Positions 45,708 to 53,379 of a stretch of 64,000 nt of DNA are shown piece by piece (positions within the stretch are counted from its first letter, which is position 1; each line of letters opens with the position of its first letter). The notes below the pieces were generated by a model. The model did not search any database and was not told the DNA's origin. It was given only the letters and a program-made list of their open reading frames with translations. The stretch is taken from positions 22,694 through 86,693 of the forward strand of contig JAEWIS010000011.1 of the NCBI GenBank assembly GCA_023386955.1, in the 5' to 3' direction. The stretch comes from Bacillota bacterium. GTDB lineage: Bacteria; Bacillota; Bacilli; Paenibacillales; NBRC-103111. A program made the position numbers and the translations under genes.

Positions 45708-46502
45708 TTAGCTGCTCGCGCTTTTGTAATGCCGGAGTCCAAAGCTCCAGAACCATAGTGCAATACAGGTAAAGCAAACCACTGTCAGCAGCCCGTACAT
45801 GATTCCGGCTGCTCCCAGCTTCCCGGCAATAAATTGGGTAGGCAGGGTTGACATGATCCCATACGGAAGCACGAAGTAAAACAACACCTTGAATGCTCCC
45901 TTGAAAAGGGTTCCCGGTACCTTCATGCATAGCTCCAGCAACTCTTCCAGCCTTGTGATGTTCCCCGCAGAGATAACAAAAAAGGGAATGGTCCGCAGAA
46001 TTAGCCCCACGTCATACCAGAGAACCGTTATCAGCAGCACCAGCAGCACATACCCCCCCATATTCCAAACCGTTATATCCACTGTTGTCTGTGACAGGCC
46101 GTAGCCGATAATCCCCATGCTCAGGAATAGTAAGGGAACGGAGCCGGGATTAATGTTCTCAAAGGTAAGCCGCAGCAAGGGGTTCATAGGTTTGGTCAAA
46201 TAATGATCCAGATTGCCGTTGGCTATTTTGGCGGGAATACCGTTTATTCCGAAGAAGAACAGGACCATATTGAGCGCATTGATCAGAGAAAAGGTTCCGA
46301 TAAAAATGTACATTTCCCCTTGCGTCCAGCCTCCTATGGAATCGACTTGCGAGTATATGGAAGAAAAGACCAGAAGCTGCACGAGAAACAGGCTGCCGTC
46401 AACAAAGAACGCTCCGAAAAAAGACAGCCGAAATACCATCATGTGGGATAATTTCATTTTGAAAAGAATCAGGATGATACGCAATTGTTTGCCCAGACTC
46501 AT
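45708..46502 (-). CDS. ABC-2 type permease subunit (ABC2_membrane_6-like)
   Basis: 264-residue membrane protein with six predicted hydrophobic segments. The opening IILILFKMKLSHMMVFRLSF, then GWTQGEMYIFIGTFSLINAL and the loop GNLDHYLTKPMNPLLRL, are typical of the PF06182 permeases that work as heteromeric exporters. The start ATG overlaps the previous permease's stop (ATGA). It is the last gene of the MutS2-like/ABC operon. Exported substrate is unknown; drug, peptide or lipid export is plausible for this family. Confidence 0.85.
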   Translation of the reverse strand: MSLGKQLRIILILFKMKLSHMMVFRLSFFGAFFVDGSLFLVQLLVFSSIYSQVDSIGGWTQGEMYIFIGTFSLINALNMVLFFFGINGIPAKIANGNLDHYLTKPMNPLLRLTFENINPGSVPLLFLSMGIIGYGLSQTTVDITVWNMGGYVLLVLLITVLWYDVGLILRTIPFFVISAGNITRLEELLELCMKVPGTLFKGAFKVLFYFVLPYGIMSTLPTQFIAGKLGAAGIMYGLLTVVCFTCIALWFWSFGLRHYKSASS

Positions 46503-47293
46503 ATCCCCACCCCATCATACCTGATGCGCAGCCGGTTATAGGCCATCCGGTTAATCGGAATAAACAGCAGCACCCACACCGACAGCGAGATAAGCCCAGC
46601 CGCGATTTCTTCGTGATTCCTGCCTACAAGCAGCATAGAGGGGAGATAGGTCACGTAATAAAAGGGGAACAAGCGCATCCCCTCTTGTATACCCGGCGGC
46701 AGTAAGCTCAAAGGCATCATGGTCCCGGTTATAAAAGCGACCATCATTCCTTTAATCATCAGAAACAAGCCGATATCCTGAAATTTGAAGGTGAGTATGC
46801 CAAGCAAAAAGTTCAGCTGAATCATAAATAGCAGGCCCAGAACAAGCATGATTACAGCGGAGACAATTACGGCAGGGTCCGCCGTCAGGACAAGTCTGAT
46901 CCGGAATATTACTGTCCAAACCAGGGCAGCTGCCAGATTAAACAACATATAGAAAGCAGCCGCCCCCGCAGTTCGCGCGATAAAATTCCCCAATACTTGA
47001 GATGGAATTACCATATACTTGGAAAACGACCCGTCACGGATGCGAGCGGAGATTTCATCGCTGACCCCGTTTGACATATCCAGCTGGGACAGAAAAGAGC
47101 TGATGATGTAGTAGCTTAGCATCGTATTGTAGGTAAACCCGGCAACCTCATTTTTTTCCCCAAAAATAGCCCCCCACAGAATGTAAGCAAACAGGATCTT
47201 GGTGATGGTAAACAGCATATGAAAAGCAATATCAAACCGCCAAACCAGTTGGGCTTTGAAGACAATTTTGGTAGTTTCGATGTATTTCCTCAT
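46499..47293 (-). CDS. ABC-2 type permease subunit (ABC2_membrane_6-like)
   Basis: 264-residue membrane protein, partner of the following permease, with about six hydrophobic segments and the family loop DGSFSKYMVIPSQVLGNFIA. The ATG at 47293 overlaps the ATPase stop as ATGA and has GGAAGG 8 nt upstream; a TTG at 47299 is less likely. The two permeases differ in sequence, so the exporter is probably a heterodimer driven by the ATPase encoded just upstream. Confidence 0.86.
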   Translation of the reverse strand: MRKYIETTKIVFKAQLVWRFDIAFHMLFTITKILFAYILWGAIFGEKNEVAGFTYNTMLSYYIISSFLSQLDMSNGVSDEISARIRDGSFSKYMVIPSQVLGNFIARTAGAAAFYMLFNLAAALVWTVIFRIRLVLTADPAVIVSAVIMLVLGLLFMIQLNFLLGILTFKFQDIGLFLMIKGMMVAFITGTMMPLSLLPPGIQEGMRLFPFYYVTYLPSMLLVGRNHEEIAAGLISLSVWVLLFIPINRMAYNRLRIRYDGVGI

Positions 47294-48273
47294 ATACAAG
47301 GCCTTCCGCGGTCATTATAGATGCGTTCTACCACATTTCCGATATCCTCTTCCTCTACGGTTACATCACGGATGCTGTAGCGATTCATCAATTCCTTCAG
47401 GATGAACTGTGCCCGTTCTTTTCTGACCATAAACGAAAGCATAAACGGATTTTGCTCCATGATGTCCACCTCCTCTTTTAGTGCAACCTCCGTCTCCTCC
47501 TCAAAGGCCACACTGATTTTTTTATGGGTTTGGTACTTTTCAAAAAGGGTCGTTGTATCGCCGTCATACAGCTTCGTACCCGCATTGATGACTACGCATC
47601 TTCTGCACAAGCTCAAGATGTCCTCCATGTAATGAGAGGTCAGCAGAACTGTCGTGCCTTTTTCCTCATTAACCTCTTTCAGAAACCTGCGGATTTGCTT
47701 CTGGGCAACCGCATCCAGCCCGATCGTTGGTTCATCCAGAAACAGGACCTTCGGATTATGAAGCAGGGCGGCTATTAGCTCCATTTTCATTCGCTCACCC
47801 AGAGACAGGGTTCTTACTTGCACATTCAGATAGGCTTCCACACCGAACAGCTCCACAAAATAACTTAAATTTTTGCGGTATTCCTGCTCCGGAATACTGT
47901 ATAGCTCCTTGAACAGCAGAAATGTATCAGCCGCGGACAGCTCGAAGAACAGCTGGCTTTTTTGGCCCATGACCACGGCATATTGGCGCTTCAGCTCATT
48001 CTCCAGCTTGTTTGGGTAGAAGCCCAGCACGGACAATTCACCTGATGTTTTGGCAATAATACCGGTCAGCATTTTGATCAGGGTTGTTTTTCCGGCGCCA
48101 TTGGGACCGATCAATCCTACAAACTCTCCTTGTTCTACTTCAAGATTGAAGTCGGATACTGCGGTTTTTTCAATATACCGGCGATGGAAAAGGCTTTTTA
48201 CGCTTCCAAGCAAACCTTCCTCCTTTTCAAAGCGGCGGTAGGATTTCGTGAGATGGGCAGTTTGAATGATCAT
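47290..48273 (-). CDS. ABC transporter ATPase for the ABC-2 exporter
   Basis: 327-residue ATPase. Walker A GPNGAGKTT is near residue 57, the Q loop GQKSQLFFEL follows, the signature reads LSLGERMKMELIAALLHNP, Walker B is VLFLDEPTIGLD, and the H loop is LLTSHYMEDI. The N-terminus has an insert (FEKEEGLLGSVKSLFHRRY) typical of the ABC-2 subfamily linked to PF06182 permeases. The C-terminal 90 residues form a regulatory extension. GGAGG precedes the ATG, which overlaps the MutS2-like stop by 4 bp, so it is translationally coupled to that gene. Confidence 0.93.
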   Translation of the reverse strand: MIIQTAHLTKSYRRFEKEEGLLGSVKSLFHRRYIEKTAVSDFNLEVEQGEFVGLIGPNGAGKTTLIKMLTGIIAKTSGELSVLGFYPNKLENELKRQYAVVMGQKSQLFFELSAADTFLLFKELYSIPEQEYRKNLSYFVELFGVEAYLNVQVRTLSLGERMKMELIAALLHNPKVLFLDEPTIGLDAVAQKQIRRFLKEVNEEKGTTVLLTSHYMEDILSLCRRCVVINAGTKLYDGDTTTLFEKYQTHKKISVAFEEETEVALKEEVDIMEQNPFMLSFMVRKERAQFILKELMNRYSIRDVTVEEEDIGNVVERIYNDRGRPCI

Positions 48274-50210
48274 GAATCCTGATCCTCCTTATACGTGACA
48301 GTCAATCCCGGCTGATGCCCTTTTTCCATCCGGTGCCTTGCTTTACGGTTCTCCACCGTGTCGAACACAATGGAAAAATCGTAGTCCTCGGGATACAGCT
48401 TGGTTGCCGGAACAAGCAGCTTTACCCTCTTGTGTCTGATGAACTGCTTCTTTCCCTTGATTTGCACGCCGAGCATTCCGTTTTCATCCGAACGTTTAAA
48501 AATAATCCCGACTTCCTTTTGCGGATAAACCGTTACACTGTCCCCGATCTGAAACTTCTGCCCGCCATGCTGCACCGTTTTGGGGGGTGCATCCTTCTTC
48601 AGCCGGGGAGCCGCCGGCCTTACGTGCTTCGCATTCTTAGTGGTGTCCGTGTCAAAATGATGTGCTTCCTCCGGCAGAGACGTTCCATTTGGCTTGTAGG
48701 CTTCCGCATACGCTCGCTTCAGCATATGGGGCGGAAAGCCAAGACGCTCCGCGATGTGCAAGGCGCAGCTTTCGCCGGCTTCTCCGATGCTCAGGCTGTA
48801 CAGCGGCTTCAAGGTATCCCTGTCGAATTCCATTCTGGCGTTGATCAGCCCTTTGGATTGCATGGCAAATTCCTTGACCTGAGGATAGTGGGTCGTAGCT
48901 ACAAACAGGCAGTTCTTGCGCCTGAGCTCATCCAGAATGGCGATAGCCAGCCCCATTCCCTCGGCAGGATCGGTGCCGGAGCCCAATTCGTCAAGAAGCA
49001 CCAACGTTTCATCTGTTGTCTGCTCCAGAATTTGGATGATGCCTGTCAAGTGGGCAGAAAAAGTGGACAGGTTCTCCGCGATGCTTTGACCATCCCCAAT
49101 ATCGCATAAAACAGCATTGTTCATGCAAAAGGAGGTTCCTTCAGCCGCGGGAACATGCAAACCGCTTTGAGCCATAAGCGACAATAACCCTACCGTTTTC
49201 AGGGCAACGGTTTTGCCGCCGGTGTTGGGCCCGGTCACGACGATTCCTTGATATTCGCCGCCTAACTGAAAATCCAGGGGTATGCAGGATTCCCGCTTCA
49301 GCAGCGGATGGCGGCCCTGCCGGATGATGATCCGCCGGTCGGTTGTCAGCGGCACGGGAATCGCCTGCATCTGCGCGGATAGCTTGGCTTTGGCAAAAAT
49401 GAAATCCAGGGTTTCCATGTGCTCCCTGTTCTGCTCGATTTCTGAAATTTGCTCCTCAACCAGCGCAGTGAGGGCACAGAGGATCTTTCTGATTTCTTCC
49501 TCCTCCTCCAGCTGCAAAACGGTTATTTCATCCTGCAGCCTCCTGACGGATGCAGGCTCAATGAAGTATGTGCTGCCCGTGCCCGAGGCTTCGATAACCG
49601 TTCCATTCACCTGATTTTTGTATTCCTTCCTCACCGGAAGCACAAACCTGCCTGAACGGGTGGTGACGTATCCGTCGGCGAACCAGGCTTTATTGCTGCG
49701 GAGAATATCGGCTAGCTTGGTTTTTACGGCTGCGGCGGCATTCTCCAGCTTTCGGCGGACTTGATGCAGGGCCGGGGACGCACTGCTGTCAACGATGCCA
49801 TTGCGGATGGAGCGTTCAATCTCCTCTTGGAGTCCGTTCAATTCATGGAGCGAACCCCCGTAGAAGGCGATATCCACGTTCAGGAACTCCGACTTTCTCA
49901 GATAGCCCTTCATCCGTTTACATGAGCTCAAAAACTGCGAGACGTTTACTAGCTGTTCAGGAAAAAGCATTGCTCCCTGGCGTACCGTGCTTAACACCGG
50001 GTCAAGCTCCTTCATCAGCGCAAGGGGAGGATTGCCGACAGCGTCCAGCATTTTCCTCGCTTCCGTTGTTTCGTGCATCTGGTTTCTGCATTGGCTTTCG
50101 TTTAAGGACGGCTGCAGCGCCAGCAGCTTCTCTCTGGCCCCTTCCGACATGGCCAATTCGGCAAGACGTGCAAGTACCGTATGAAACTCCAGTGTATAAT
50201 TCTGATTCAT
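48270..50210 (-). CDS. MutS2-like ATPase with KOW-like segment, lacking the Smr domain
   Basis: 646-residue member of the MutS2 lineage. It has the lever/clamp-type helices (residues 1-300), Walker A GPNTGGKT near 327, the DGQSIAENLSTFSAHL switch, Walker B LVLLDELGSGTDPAEG near 402 and the ATTHYPQVKEFA block. A segment at about 550-598 (FQIGDSVTVYPQKEVGIIF, then VQIKGKKQFI) resembles the KOW domain of MutS2. Canonical MutS2 is about 785 residues and ends in an Smr nuclease-like domain; here the tail is only about 48 residues (FDTVENRKARHRMEKGH) with no Smr signature. B. subtilis MutS2 senses collided ribosomes, so this protein may act on ribosomes rather than DNA; that is inference. GGGAGG precedes the ATG. 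It is the first gene of an ABC export operon behind a long leader. Confidence 0.85.
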   Translation of the reverse strand: MNQNYTLEFHTVLARLAELAMSEGAREKLLALQPSLNESQCRNQMHETTEARKMLDAVGNPPLALMKELDPVLSTVRQGAMLFPEQLVNVSQFLSSCKRMKGYLRKSEFLNVDIAFYGGSLHELNGLQEEIERSIRNGIVDSSASPALHQVRRKLENAAAAVKTKLADILRSNKAWFADGYVTTRSGRFVLPVRKEYKNQVNGTVIEASGTGSTYFIEPASVRRLQDEITVLQLEEEEEIRKILCALTALVEEQISEIEQNREHMETLDFIFAKAKLSAQMQAIPVPLTTDRRIIIRQGRHPLLKRESCIPLDFQLGGEYQGIVVTGPNTGGKTVALKTVGLLSLMAQSGLHVPAAEGTSFCMNNAVLCDIGDGQSIAENLSTFSAHLTGIIQILEQTTDETLVLLDELGSGTDPAEGMGLAIAILDELRRKNCLFVATTHYPQVKEFAMQSKGLINARMEFDRDTLKPLYSLSIGEAGESCALHIAERLGFPPHMLKRAYAEAYKPNGTSLPEEAHHFDTDTTKNAKHVRPAAPRLKKDAPPKTVQHGGQKFQIGDSVTVYPQKEVGIIFKRSDENGMLGVQIKGKKQFIRHKRVKLLVPATKLYPEDYDFSIVFDTVENRKARHRMEKGHQPGLTVTYKEDQDS

Positions 50211-50600
50211 TGAACAAACCTCCCTTGGATGTTGAGACGCAAAAAAATCCGCACGAGAGGCTGCCCCGGCTCCCAGATCAGATCTGAAAGCAGGCAGAAT
50301 ACTCCTGCTGGCGCATCAACCAGGCATACCACCGGTAGGCGGTTTGAGGTTGGGAGATGTAACAATTTGGAGAAATACCAAAAAGAGCGCAACGGAAAAA
50401 GCCCATCGCACTCCGCAAAATCCCGGAAAAAACCACATTCCGGTCAATATGCTGTATAACTCAAATGGTTATCACGGAGTATTCTGTAAGGCGTCATTTC
50501 AAAAACGCAGCAAGCCGTACGCTTGAGCGTTCTTGGAAAGGCAGACTGAAACAAAGCAGGCGCTATCCTGCTTCTCCCCAGGCAAGCCTCTCTCAACTAT
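50211..50600 (-). promoter_or_regulatory. Long leader RNA with attenuator-like pairings before the MutS2-like gene
   Basis: About 390 nt lie between the leader peptide and the MutS2-like start. On the minus strand a local hairpin is formed at 50554-50573 (AAGCAGG/CCTGCTT) and another at 50423-50443 (CCGGAA/TTCCGG). GAGAGGCTTGCC at 50581-50592 is complementary to GGCAGCCTCTC at 50255-50265, which is followed after a few bases by seven T (50241-50247). Competing pairings of this sort are typical of ribosome-controlled attenuators. The structure assignment is inferred by eye. Confidence 0.55.
50380..50413 (-). terminator. Terminator-like hairpin inside the leader
   Basis: On the minus strand GAGTGCGA and TTGCGCTC pair over 8 positions (two wobble pairs), loop 13 nt, then TTTTTGG. 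It lies about 170 bp before the MutS2-like start, so it would stop transcription before the operon unless countered. Confidence 0.55.
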
Positions 50601-50636
50601 TCAGTTGAAAATCACCATTACAGAAGATACCGACAT
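50601..50636 (-). CDS. Candidate 11-residue leader peptide MSVSSVMVIFN
   Basis: ATG at 50636 is preceded by AAGGA about 9 nt upstream and about 27 nt after the predicted transcription start. The frame runs 11 codons to TGA at 50601-50603. A hairpin CAACTGAATAGTTG (50594-50607) overlaps the last codons and the stop, so a stalled ribosome would change RNA folding. The peptide resembles, in size and hydrophobic C-terminal part, the leaders that induce erm and ABC-F resistance genes. No homologue is recognised by name. Function is inferred from position and structure. Confidence 0.55.
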   Translation of the reverse strand: MSVSSVMVIFN

Positions 50637-50669
50637 GAAAACCATCCTTTCAAACTGTATTTGATCCTC

Positions 50670-50698
50670 ATCATATAGGAGAGCCTTGGAAAAGTCAA
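50670..50698 (-). promoter_or_regulatory. Strong sigma-A-type promoter of the MutS2-like/ABC operon
   Basis: Minus-strand TTGACT (50698-50693), a spacer of exactly 17 nt and TATGAT (50675-50670). It lies between the maf-like stop and the leader peptide, with the predicted start near 50663. It is the best-formed promoter I found in the window, consistent with constitutive initiation controlled by attenuation. Confidence 0.8.
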
Positions 50699-50718
50699 TC
50701 CACGGCAAATTCATTTGC

Positions 50719-51351
50719 TCAAAACGGGCTGATGCCCCATTTTCCCAGCATTTGATATAGCCGGTTCACCGGCAGCCCCATTACGCTGAAGAAATCCCCT
50801 GCAATTTTCTCAATAAACAACGCGCCCATTCCTTGCACACCGTATGCCCCGGCCTTGTCCATCGGCTCGCCAGTACGGATATACGACCAAATTTCCTCTT
50901 CAGTCATCGGGCTGAAGGTGACTTGGCTGACTGTATGACTTACAGCCGGAGGGTTATCCTTCAAACCGCCGCCGGGTAGACAAGCTACGCCGGTGTACAC
51001 CTCATGCCTGCGCCCCTGGAGGCTGGAGAGCATCCGGAATGCATCCTCCTCATCAACGGGTTTGCCCAATACCTTGCCGTCCACGACTACAATGGTGTCG
51101 GAGCCCACAATCACCCAGGACTCTGGCGCAGGCTCCACCCCCAACCCATCCGCAGCAAGGCTTTCTTCTGTCGCCCTTGCCTTGCGCAGGGACAGCTCCT
51201 CCACAATTTTGGCAGGCTCCCAATCCTCCGGCACGGATTCATCCGCATGGCTTGCCCGCACGATCACCGGGAGCTGCAAAAGCCCGATCAATTCCTGTCT
51301 TCTTGGCGAGGAGGATGCCAACACCAGCGCCAAACCGTTATGTTTTGCCAC
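50719..51351 (-). CDS. maf: Maf-family nucleoside triphosphate pyrophosphatase
   Basis: 210-residue cytoplasmic house-cleaning enzyme that hydrolyses dTTP/UTP or modified nucleotides. Visible motifs: LALVLASSSPRRQELI at the start, DESVPEDWEP, VGSDTIVVVDGKVLGKPVDEEDA, and YTGVACL then IAGDFFSVMGLPVNRLYQML at the end. I chose GTG 51351 because AGGAG lies 8 nt upstream; GTG 51360 would sit on that site. DUF4321 lies 34 bp upstream on the same strand. The order SPOR protein-(amidase)-DUF4321-maf matches the spoIIB-maf region of Bacillus relatives. Confidence 0.92.
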   Translation of the reverse strand: MAKHNGLALVLASSSPRRQELIGLLQLPVIVRASHADESVPEDWEPAKIVEELSLRKARATEESLAADGLGVEPAPESWVIVGSDTIVVVDGKVLGKPVDEEDAFRMLSSLQGRRHEVYTGVACLPGGGLKDNPPAVSHTVSQVTFSPMTEEEIWSYIRTGEPMDKAGAYGVQGMGALFIEKIAGDFFSVMGLPVNRLYQMLGKWGISPF

Positions 51352-51385
51352 TTTACCCACTCCTGTCTTCTGTCTTTGTTATGAA

Positions 51386-51628
51386 TTACAGCTTTCTGTA
51401 AAGCCAGACGGCCGCGGCCAGGCCAATCAGGCTGAGGATATTAAGCTTAATTTGAATCGAAATGTTGTATTTAATGAAATTCAAATCCGCAGCCGGGTCC
51501 CAGCTCACACTGGTAGTACGCAGAAAAAACGCCGCGGCATCCACCGGTTCCAGCAGACGGGATACAATGCTTGCCGCAATCAAGCCCAACAGCAGGAACA
51601 ACACAAGGGTTAATCCGTTCTTTTTCAT
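51386..51628 (-). CDS. DUF4321 small membrane protein
   Basis: 80-residue protein with two hydrophobic segments (about residues 5-24 and 60-76, LNILSLIGLAAAVWLYRKL) and a short middle stretch (SWDPAADLNFIKYNISIQIK). DUF4321 proteins lie next to maf in many firmicutes; function is unknown. ATG 51628 follows GGAG by 8 nt; GTG 51637 is a less likely start. Confidence 0.8.
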   Translation of the reverse strand: MKKNGLTLVLFLLLGLIAASIVSRLLEPVDAAAFFLRTTSVSWDPAADLNFIKYNISIQIKLNILSLIGLAAAVWLYRKL

Positions 51629-51820
51629 CCGAAACACTCCGTCCGAGGGATAGTTATCCTTCCCTATTCTATAGAAAAAGCGGAACGGCGTCTATTCGGG
51701 ATTCCACGAAATGTAGGGCGAAACAAGCCGCTCTGTCGACACTTTGTGCCAATTTGCAACTTTTTCCTCTTATCAACCGGTTCCCGGCCTAGTAATATAG
51801 AGGTTGGGAGGTGGGCCGGA

Positions 51821-53107
51821 TTGCTCATGGGTACAAAAAAAATGATTACGGGCCTTCTTATCCTAGGTTTCGCGGTAGCGCAACCAGCCCCGGCTTGGGC
51901 CGGAGCGGCTAAGATTGTTCTTGACGCCGGACATGGCGGCTCTGATCCTGGAGCGGTGGGCGTCAACGGCTTGTATGAGAAAACGGTTAACTTCGATGTT
52001 GTGAATCGCGTCAAGGCGATTCTGGAAGGCCGCGGTTATGAGGTCGCTCTCACCCGGGATTCGGATATTTACTTGTCCCTGGCGCAGCGGGTGGCCATAA
52101 CCAACAGCCTGGCTCCGGATTTGTTCGTATCGGTGCATGCCAATGCCCATACCAACCCATCCATTAACGGCAGTTTGGTGCTCTATTACGATAAAGATTA
52201 CCCGCAAGCGGATTATCCGCCCAGCGATGCCATGGCGGCGCTTACACCGGAGAGCAAACGGCTGGCGCAGCTGGTGCAGGATGCAATGGTGAAAAGCGCC
52301 GGCACCGTGGACCGGGGATTAGTTCCCTCTGCGGTTTATGTGGCCCGGATGGGTTCGGTTCCAAGTATCCTCGTGGAAACCGCCTTCTTGTCCAATGCAG
52401 GAGATGCCGCCAATTTGGCCGATGCCGACTTCCGGCAGAAGCTGGCCGCGGGCATTGCCGTGGGCATTGAGGCTTACAAGCCCTTGGAAAAGCCAGGTGC
52501 CTTTGCCGATGTTTCCTTATCCCACTGGGCCAATGAGGCTATCCTCAAATTGAAGAACAAGGGCATATTGGAGGGCGAAGCCGGTAAATACTACCCGGAG
52601 CGGGCTTTGACCCGGGCGGAGTTCGTGACCATGCTGGAGCGGCAATTTTCGCTGCCAGAGCCTGCTGCGGCCGGGGGAACCACCCCAGGCAACGCCACTG
52701 TAACCGGGAGCACATACGGCGGCGGTTCAGGTGGAAGCCAGGTTACGGCTTCGGCTGTGGTGAAATTCAAGGACTTACCCGCCAGCCACTGGGCGTATGG
52801 CGTGATGCAAAAGGCTGCCGCCACCGGGATCTTATCCGGTTATGAGGACGGAACCATCCGGCCGGACCAGCCCTTGACCCGCGGTGAGGCTGCGGCGCTG
52901 ATTGACCGGGTGATCTGGCCGGGCAGCAGCCAGAAGGCCACCGCCACTGTCTTCAAGGATGTGCCGCTGTCCTTGTGGTCAGCCGCTTCAATTAACAGGC
53001 TCAAGGACAAAGGCATTGTGGAGGGCGCCACCGCCACCACCTTCGCTCCTGAACGGAGTATGACCCGGGCAGAAATGGCCGCTTTGTTGTCGCGGCTGAT
53101 CCGGTGA
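51821..53107 (+). CDS. N-acetylmuramoyl-L-alanine amidase with three SLH domains
   Basis: 428-residue exported cell-wall hydrolase. A signal peptide (ending AWAGA) precedes the Amidase_3 domain (about 35-215). Zinc ligands are expected at His in DAGHGGSDPGA, Glu in GLYEKTVN and His in VSVHANAH; the catalytic Glu is in ILVETAFLSN. Three SLH units follow: FADVSLSHWANEAI, FKDLPASHWAYGVM after a Gly/Ser/Thr linker, and FKDVPLSLWSAASI. It cleaves the lactyl-L-Ala bond in peptidoglycan while attached to the secondary wall polymer. The start is probably TTG 51821, 8 nt after GGAGGT; ATG 51827 is the alternative. It is oppositely oriented to the surrounding maf-murC genes. Confidence 0.92.
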   Translation: MLMGTKKMITGLLILGFAVAQPAPAWAGAAKIVLDAGHGGSDPGAVGVNGLYEKTVNFDVVNRVKAILEGRGYEVALTRDSDIYLSLAQRVAITNSLAPDLFVSVHANAHTNPSINGSLVLYYDKDYPQADYPPSDAMAALTPESKRLAQLVQDAMVKSAGTVDRGLVPSAVYVARMGSVPSILVETAFLSNAGDAANLADADFRQKLAAGIAVGIEAYKPLEKPGAFADVSLSHWANEAILKLKNKGILEGEAGKYYPERALTRAEFVTMLERQFSLPEPAAAGGTTPGNATVTGSTYGGGSGGSQVTASAVVKFKDLPASHWAYGVMQKAAATGILSGYEDGTIRPDQPLTRGEAAALIDRVIWPGSSQKATATVFKDVPLSLWSAASINRLKDKGIVEGATATTFAPERSMTRAEMAALLSRLIR

Positions 53108-53124
53108 CGGTGACGCTACCGCTG

Positions 53125-53307
53125 TAACGGAACCAAGAGGCGCTTAGAGGCTGAAATAGGCCCAAATTGAAAAATAACGGAACTCTCAGGCTCTTAGAGG
53201 ACAAAATAGCTGCCGCTCGGCTGCATGTTGTCTTCTAAGAGCTTTTAAGTTCCGTTATAAATCGGCTGGATCGTTTCCCGGCAGCTAAGCGCTTCTCTGT
53301 TCCGTTA
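53125..53307. repeat. Cluster of four 23-bp repeats, two direct and two inverted
   Basis: The same element as at 32529-32711 (TAACGGAAC-n5-G-n-C-n-CTTAG) lies direct at 53125-53147 and 53175-53197 and inverted at 53235-53257 and 53285-53307. It fills the space between the convergent amidase and SPOR genes. No U-tract terminator is evident, but the large palindrome could serve as a transcription barrier. Confidence 0.75.
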
Positions 53308-53379
53308 CAGGCTCAAGGCTCTACTGGCCGCAGGGGCGGTGACCCTAGCCCAGCCCAGCCTAGCCAAGCCCCGGAGCCA

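Noticed and set aside
50344..50526. Plus-strand frame in the MutS2-like leader
   Set aside because: No ribosome site; the stretch is better explained by hairpins of a minus-strand leader RNA.
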